NCBI GenBank assembly: GCA_024336345.1
Contig: JANFOG010000005.1
Location: 1,178,001 to 1,242,000 of the forward strand
Direction of reading: 5' to 3'
Origin: Mariannaea sp. PMI_226
Lineage: Eukaryota > Ascomycota > Sordariomycetes > Hypocreales > Nectriaceae
DNA: 64,000 nucleotides
Numbering within the stretch: position 1 is the stretch's first letter; the number at the start of each line of letters is the position of its first letter. The translations under genes and the position numbers were made by a program. The notes beneath the pieces were generated by a model. It was not told where the DNA came from, made no database searches, and saw only the letters and a list, made by a program, of their open reading frames with translations. Shown one piece after another: positions 58,004-64,000 of the stretch.

Positions 58004-58263
58004 GAAAAGGCACGCGACTGGGAGGAATTGCATTTATTTGCGCGCCCTATGCACACCCTCCTACACTATTCATTCCATCAACACCCCCCGCAGCGGCAGA
58101 CCGCACGGGATACACAAGTCGGAGCCCCTGACGGCCATTATTTTGATAATAAAAATAGGCCAGGCCAAGGGACGTGGGTGAGTGAGGCAAAGCAGCCCTA
58201 ATGAAGACTGTGCCCGCAAGACGAGGCAAGGAGACTAAAGAGGTAGTTTGTACTAAGGTAATT
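57643..58263. other. Convergent intergenic region with a CA microsatellite
   Basis: 621 bp between the GH63-like stop and the OSCP stop. The (AC)14 repeat at 57973-58000 is its only notable element. Confidence 0.6.
57973..58000. repeat. (AC)14 dinucleotide microsatellite
   Basis: 28 nt of uninterrupted AC repeat. Confidence 0.95.
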
Positions 58264-59398
58264 TTACAGAGAGTCCGTCAGGAGCTTGTTCATCTTGGCG
58301 ATGCGGGAGGAGACGCTGAGGTCGATGGTTCGGTCGCCAATCTCGACGACGAGACCACCAACAATGTCTGCGTTGACCTAGAGTAAAAAAAAAGAGAAAT
58401 TTGTTAGGATCTGTGTCCATGTATCTGGTGGTGTGATGGGCTAGGGTCTCGAGTTGACCCAAGTGTTCGGTGATGGAGGGGGGAGGGGGGAGGGGGACAT
58501 ACGGCGTTGGTGACCTTGAGCTTCTGGCCAGCCTCGACGTAGGAGGACTTGGAGACGGCAGCCTCCAATCGGTTGAGGGTTCGCCTGTCAAGGGGCTAAA
58601 CATGGTGAGTTAGCCCATATCCATATCCATATATCATCAATACCATGTCGCATTTCGCTATGACGTCGAAATTCCCTTTCTCGCTTTCTTCCTCGTATAT
58701 CCAAAGGTGCATGGCTGGAACATACCTGGGCGCTGGTGACGGTGACCTCGACCTCGCCGCGGGCGGCAGAGATGATGGCGCCGAACTTCTCGACGATGCC
58801 GGGGAGGAGGCCCAGGCGGTTGTTCTCGGCGAGGGTGGAGAGGAAGTTCTTGACGGTCTCGTTGGCGGAACCAGACTGCTTGAGGAGCTCCTCAACGATG
58901 GCAGACTTGTCCTCGACGGTCAAGGTAGGGGCGGAGAGGATGGAAGCGAGCTTGGTGTCCTTCTCGACGAGGGAGCCGAGGTTGGCGAGGGCAGTGGCCG
59001 TGGGGTCGAGGCTCTCGGTCTTGACGGCGGCCGTGTACTAAATTGACGCAAAAAAAAGTGTTAGAGAGGAACGGCGACAACGCGGACATCCATTGGCCCG
59101 ACATCGACAGCCTCGAGGGCATTCGCAACGGCCAATTGGCATAGAAAAGGCTTGGGCAAGGCCCTCAAATGGCGTAGATGTCGGGCGCGAGAATGATTGA
59201 GGATGTGGTGGTGATTTTTTTTTGAGGAAGCGTTACCAAGGCAGTGGCGTAGGTACCATCAACACCGAAGACGGCAATGGGAGCCTTGACATCAGCGGAG
59301 GCGGCAGCGGCGAAGGAGCGGACGGGGGCGGTGCGCAGGGCAAAAGCTCGCTGGGGGGCAGCAGCCCGAACGGAGCGAAGGACTTGTCGCGAGAACAT
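58264..59398 (-). CDS. atp5: ATP synthase subunit 5, mitochondrial (OSCP)
   Basis: Four exons on the minus strand: 59398-59237, 59037-58726, 58595-58503, 58377-58264; 226 aa. The first exon holds a mitochondrial presequence (MFSRQVLRSVRAAAPQRAFA... RTAPVRSFAAAA) and the start of the mature protein (PIAVFGVDGTYATAL). The joined sequence continues YTAAVKTESLDPTATAL, ILSAPTLTVEDKSAIVEELL, FLSTLAENNRLGLLPGIVEK and EVEVTVTSAQPLDRRTLNRL, and ends VNADIVGGLVVEIGDRTIDL then SVSSRIAKMNKLL. This is the oligomycin-sensitivity-conferring protein, which links F1 to the peripheral stalk. The length is normal (yeast 212). The introns are unusually large compared with the exons (91-199 nt). Confidence 0.96.
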
Positions 59399-59988
59399 GG
59401 CGGCGGATTGGTGATGCGGGAGGGCGGGAGGTTTGGATGAGTTCGGGCTGGACGTCTTCGTGGAGCTCCGGGTTTTCGATGCTGGAAGTCGTTCCTGTCG
59501 GCAATTTTCGGGTGTTGATGCCTGGGGCGGCTGTAAGGCATCCACTTTGATGGTATTACCTAAGACGCGTCAAGCCTTACTCGGTACGTATCTCTCTTTC
59601 AGGTAATTCCACATCCAGTATTCAACATAGACTACAGCATTCGACATCAGGATTTGACCGGCCCTTACGAAAACAGTCAGAAGTAATTGATTGCTCATTC
59701 CTGCTGCAATGAATATCGGATGCCTTGGTTGGGCACTGGAAAAAAAAAGGGGCTGCTTTATTTCAGGCGTCTCACCTCAATTACCAACGTTGCAGAAGTG
59801 TCAAGTACAGCAGCAGCACTCCATCCACCAATTGCCCAAGCTTCCCCCCTCACATCAATGAATTCTAGCATAGCCCTGGTGGACATACAAGCATACGTCT
59901 TATTGTTCCTCAAAAGTCCCTGTTTTAACGCCCAAAACTCCCAAACATTCGCTCACTCGCTCGAAAATAAGGAGCCAGCTCACTTTGC
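59399..59988. promoter_or_regulatory. OSCP promoter and MOB1 3' flank
   Basis: 590 bp. The OSCP leader is C-rich when read on the minus strand (59400-59545). No gene supported. Confidence 0.5.
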
Positions 59989-61091
59989 TCAATCACTCTT
60001 TAGCATGCTATCCACCAGATCACCAAGAGGACCCCAGTAATCCCTGCCACTTGCCAAGTTGTGCTCGTCAACGAAGAGCACATATTGCTTGAAGCTTGTG
60101 TTCAAGTGCGGCTCCAGACCTAGTTCTCGAATGACGGGATAGTGGTGGCAGTAAATGTGTGCATAAACACGGTACATCCTTTTGAAGATCTGCCGAACCA
60201 GTGCCGGGAAAGACTTGGGAAATGGTACACCTGAGAAACACTAGAGTAAGAATTCTGCAGAATAGATGGTCAAACTGCAGTGCAAGTCACGTACCGATCT
60301 TGCTGGGCAAAACCTGCTCATTGTCAATGGTTGACTGAACCCATGTCATTAGCTGTTCGATGTAGGCCGGAGCGGGCATCTTTGTTGGACGCTTGTAGTT
60401 CTCGCTGTCCTGCCAGAGATACTCAAACCTATTTCCAAGTTAGATTTACGAACGTCAAGCCTCACCCGTTTGCTGGGAGATCTTCATACTCATCAGTAGC
60501 CTTCATTTCGGGACACGACTGCGGAGAGCAAAATTCGGTAATGGCGCCGTAGAGAAGGTTGATCTGGTTGTAAAAGTCCACCACTGATTCTATTAGCTTT
60601 TTTTTTTGGAATATTTGACTCGCGCGGGCATCACTCATGCATACTGTTGACAGCTAACCACTCATTCTCATCCTCGCCTTCGGGCAGCTTAACAACTTTG
60701 CGCAAGCTGCCGCCACCAAGCGTTACCTCAGCATACTGTCGTAGCTGGTAGCTTGCAGCCCCTCCCTTTCCCACTCGAGGGCGGAACTGGTTTCTCCGTT
60801 GGTTACTATAGATTGTGGCATTTATGTCAGCTCCTCTTTCACTGACGGTAAGCCCCTCGTTCCCTGTCTTCATGATGAACGGAGGGAACAGTTCTGCCAT
60901 GTATGGCACAGGGGAACCGGCAACGGGCCTGATGGTCTCGTCCATTTGGTGCATTGTCGATAAGGACTTGGGACTTAAATATCGGAATAGCGACATCATG
61001 AAGGACGGGGTAGGGTGGGCGAAGGGAATCGTGACGAAGGAGATGAGGAACGGCCTGGGAAAACTAACACAGTAGTTAAGAACTGAGCCAT
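59989..61091 (-). CDS. mob1: MOB kinase activator, Mob1 type (mitotic exit / septation network)
   Basis: Five exons on the minus strand: 61091-61069 (23 nt), 60805-60645, 60583-60490, 60428-60295, 60230-59989; 217 aa. The short first exon reads ATG-GCT-CAG-TTC-TTA-ACT-ACT-GT and, joined to the second, gives [18 protein letters not shown], the expected Mob1 N-terminus. A longer in-frame read-through ([11 protein letters not shown]...) is rejected because its first part has no family similarity. Blocks: [60 protein letters not shown] (zinc ligands C, C), [38 protein letters not shown] (zinc ligands H, H) and [14 protein letters not shown]. Mob1 binds and activates Dbf2/LATS-type kinases. The first donor GTTAGT is not the commonest type. 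Confidence 0.94.
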
Positions 61092-62238
61092 GGTGGTAGT
61101 AGTTGGCGGCGATGTCGAGGTCTTGATGCTGATGCGATACAATGCTGCATTCCTGTGGTTAGCGGGGCAATCTAGAGCAGGCGAACGAGTGCCAACGAAC
61201 AATTCGGTCTGGCTGCTGAGACAAGCTTGCAGCAGGTACCTTCGTTTTCAGCTGGAGCGATCTATGCGTTCGCGCTGCTGCAGGGGGGGTGACAAAGAGG
61301 GAAGATAGGAGTATGCAGCGTGCAACACGATCGAGGCTGTTTTTTAATCTGGCTTGTGATGACGGTGTGTTCTGTTCCCAGTGGAGGCTCAGGTGGCAGG
61401 CGGCGGTGTCCAATGTTTACACTATTTCCTGATTGGTGTGGTTGCCACGGAGGGAGAAGGAGGGAGAGAAGGAGGGAGGACGGATCATCTTTACCCCACC
61501 TTCCCCCTCGCGCCCAATGCTTCAACAAACACAACCACTGGGACACCAGTAACAAGCTGGCTACAATAACCGTTCTCCTCGAATGTATCATCTTTTTTTT
61601 TTTTTATGAAGTTTAAAATATCACAGTAACCGATCCATCATGAATGATCGGCCCTTACATATTCCACTCTTGACAACTCGCGCTCTTCTATTGCTGACAT
61701 TGGGAGCTTGGGGGATCAGCCTTAGTGTTGGTATACATCGACACATATAAGTCATGGAGCGCATGTTTTGAGGTCATGCGACCAGAGAAAGCCAGCTTCC
61801 AGTACCTGCAAAAATTACAAGCCTGTAAAAAGCATCTAACGCAACGTTTATTGTAAAAGAAAAAAAACAACAACTTCCTTCATCTGAAAATAATCCAATA
61901 CTCGAACGTCTACTGCCATTATGGCTGAGAGATGCTAAATATATTGACCGTTTCTACGTAAAATCCTTCGTAGGGTCGAAACTATGTTGCTCAAAACCTC
62001 GGTATTTGGATTATATGGACCTGATACAAGATATTCCAATACTACAGTTGAAACGCACTGGGCACATTTGGTCATAGTGTACATGGGTGCTACCACGGCG
62101 TCCTCGAGTCTAATTTGCTCATCTCATTGTAGGAGGTCTTTTCATTCAACGCCCTGAGCAGAGTGGATGGGGAGCGATATGGAAATTGGTTAAGGCTTAT
62201 GACTTAAGTTGCTGTTATGGTCGCAATCAAAACTCGGA
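61092..62238. other. Intergenic: MOB1 promoter and DBR1 3' flank
   Basis: 1.15 kb. It holds GGGA-rich sequence at about 61440-61490 and T-runs at about 61590. No supported gene. Confidence 0.55.
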
Positions 62239-64000
62239 TCACCAACGTCCCCTGTGACCTCCTCGACCTCGGCCTCCACCTCTGCCTTGACCACGCCCAC
62301 CCCGATGACCTCCACCTCTTCCACGACCAAATCCTCTTCCTCCCCCGCGGCCACCTCGCTCTGATGGTGGAGGTCCCATTGCCTTTCGTTCTACCCTTTC
62401 TTCCTCGCTCGCATGCCATAAATTTCTGATGCCCAAAAGCTCACAAAATGTGGCAGTTTGGTTGTTGGTATATTCATCAGGTTGCTCATTAACAATTTCA
62501 GGAGTGCCGGCAACGTACGGAGGCGCTGTTATCTCGAAGTTATCCGGAACATCCAGCTTACCAGGCTTCACAACATTGTCTTCAACCCAAGATTTTTCTT
62601 TTTCGATGAGGGGCAAATATTGCTCCTCCCCTAGATCTGGAGGGCTCGTGGCAGTTCGATCCCCAACAATCAACGATTCGTGGAACACTCGAGTAATCGC
62701 AAGCCATTCTGGATCATACTGCAGTCGGTATCGTGGTGAACTTTCGCTAGGTGGGTGCTCAGCGCTTGCCTCAGGCCTTGTTGGTTGAATCTCGCAAAGT
62801 TGTAGAAAATGACGCCCTGGAAGACACTTATCAAGCGCTAAAAATCGAACTTCTTTGTTCGTGATGGCTGGCGGAACTGGCTGCCCAGGCGTTCGCTTTG
62901 GTTGAGGACGAGCAAAAGAGGCAGGAAGCTGTGCCCTCAGGGCCTCTGAAACCTCACTTGCATCTTCTGTGGGTTGTTCTAGCTTGTTAGCCTCAACCGA
63001 GTTTTTGTTTTCTTTCAGAGGGGTTTCCGGTTTCATTTCCTCCCCTGACTCATCGCCGTCCATGTCGAGATCGATCTCATCTGGGTTGCTTTCCTTTGCA
63101 ACAGGAGGTTCTGGGATACCTTCTGTCCTCAATGGTTCGGAAATGGTAGCTCTCTCCTCTGAGTATGTCTTGACAGCCGCAAATTTCACATGCATATGTG
63201 CTGAAAACCAGTACGGCGGCCTCAATCTATCCATAACATACTCAGCGGCTACGTTTCCCAGAGTTCCATCTCTGGACTCTCCTCGAAAGGCGGGCTTCTT
63301 TCTAAACAGCCACTCCTGATCACCGTGCTTCTCAATGGCACGCGGCCAGTCGTGGCTCAAACCCACATCCACCTGGGTCTGGATGAGAAGGAGCTTCCGA
63401 ACGTCGAACTCGCGGACATGGTAGAACGACTTAACATCATCAGAGCTAAAAGGTAGTCGCTCATGATGTGATTTGCGGTAATCGAATCCCTTCCAGATGC
63501 CAGATAGGCCAGCGATGCGAAGCGGGCCGAGGCGTACCACATTCGCAGCGCCGAGATAGTAAATATTCGGCGCGACCCAGCCACCATAGTAGAGCTCCCA
63601 CAAGTGCGAACTGGCTTCGTGGTTTCCGGCTATGAAGATAGTCAAGTAAGGGGCCTTTTGCTCGCCAGAATAGTACTGGGGGAAGTCGCCTAGATGGCGA
63701 TATTTGACAGGGCATGACATCACGCTGAGGTCGGCAGCATTGCGACAAGACTAGAAGGGGTAAGCGAAATTGAAGAAAAATAGAGGCAGACGGTAATTGT
63801 GACCAACCTGGAAGTCACCGCCAATGATGAGAAGATCGACACCATCCCAGCCGCGATGTTTGCACGATTCTTCGACTGAGGCGTAAATAGCTTTGAGTGC
63901 GCCATGGCCCTATGCCAGAAGGTCAAAAGCTGAGCTAAAATGCGATATACAAGAGAAAAACTTACGCAGCCTTCCACAGCGATGCGGACACCTTGCGATT
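62239..64000 (-). CDS. dbr1: RNA lariat debranching enzyme (Dbr1), 5' end beyond the right edge
   Basis: Visible exons on the minus strand: 64000-63966 (partial), 63909-63808, 63750-62239; about 548 aa visible. The first visible exon reads GVRIAVEGC, followed across the intron by GHGALKAIYASVEESCKHRG and DLLIIGGDFQ. The calcineurin-like metal motifs follow: FIAGNHEASSHLWELYYGGW, LRIAGLSGIWKGFDYRKSHH, VGLSHDWPRAIEKHGD and PPYWFSAHMHVKFAA. The DBR1 C-terminal domain follows, with FLALDKCLPGRHFLQ and LQYDPEWLAITRVFHESL. The last about 40 residues are an RGG/RG-rich tail. Dbr1 cleaves the 2'-5' bond of excised intron lariats in the nucleus. Only the first exon(s) with the initiating Met are missing. 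Confidence 0.95.

Overview
The window is nuclear DNA of a filamentous ascomycete, most likely a Sordariomycete close to the Hypocreales. The reasons are: short GT-AG introns (about 50-110 nt) with CTAAC-like branch sites, genes on both strands without operons, fungal versions of eukaryotic housekeeping proteins, and pyrimidine-rich leaders. The genus is inference only. I found no transposon, CRISPR array, rRNA or convincing tRNA.

Layout: (1) 1-10.4 kb is compact. It holds the 5' part of a gene cut by the left edge (Dep1/Sds3-like, tentative), a probable COG complex subunit, a YggS/PROSC PLP-homeostasis protein, AP-2 alpha-adaptin, an NDUFAF5-type methyltransferase and the Arp2/3 subunit ARPC5. 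(2) 10.4-27.5 kb is a 17 kb stretch with no recognisable protein family. It has strand-asymmetric pyrimidine or purine tracts, many short tandem repeats and several intron-like signals. One small ORF (32 codons, 19109-19207) sits directly behind a leader intron with a textbook branch site. (3) 27.5-42.6 kb holds a Nit2-type amidase, TAF4, the CPSF73/Ysh1 endonuclease, the V-ATPase a-subunit (Vph1) and an F-box/LRR protein. (4) 42.6-47.6 kb is a second, 5 kb gene-poor stretch. (5) 47.6-64 kb holds an ING/PHD protein, a cis-prenyltransferase (Rer2 type), a cytosolic GH63-like glycoside hydrolase, ATP synthase OSCP, MOB1, and lariat debranching enzyme Dbr1 cut by the right edge.

The genes do not form a pathway. 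They are core cell-biology genes: endocytosis and actin (AP-2, Arp2/3), vacuole and Golgi (Vph1, COG), mitochondria (OSCP, NDUFAF5), RNA and transcription (TAF4, Ysh1, ING, Dbr1), mitotic exit (MOB1) and dolichol synthesis. All exon structures were assembled by hand from splice signals, reading phase and family conservation. Several contain exons that automated gene finders tend to miss: a 3-nt micro-exon in the GH63 gene, a 12-nt first exon in NIT2 and a 23-nt first exon in MOB1.
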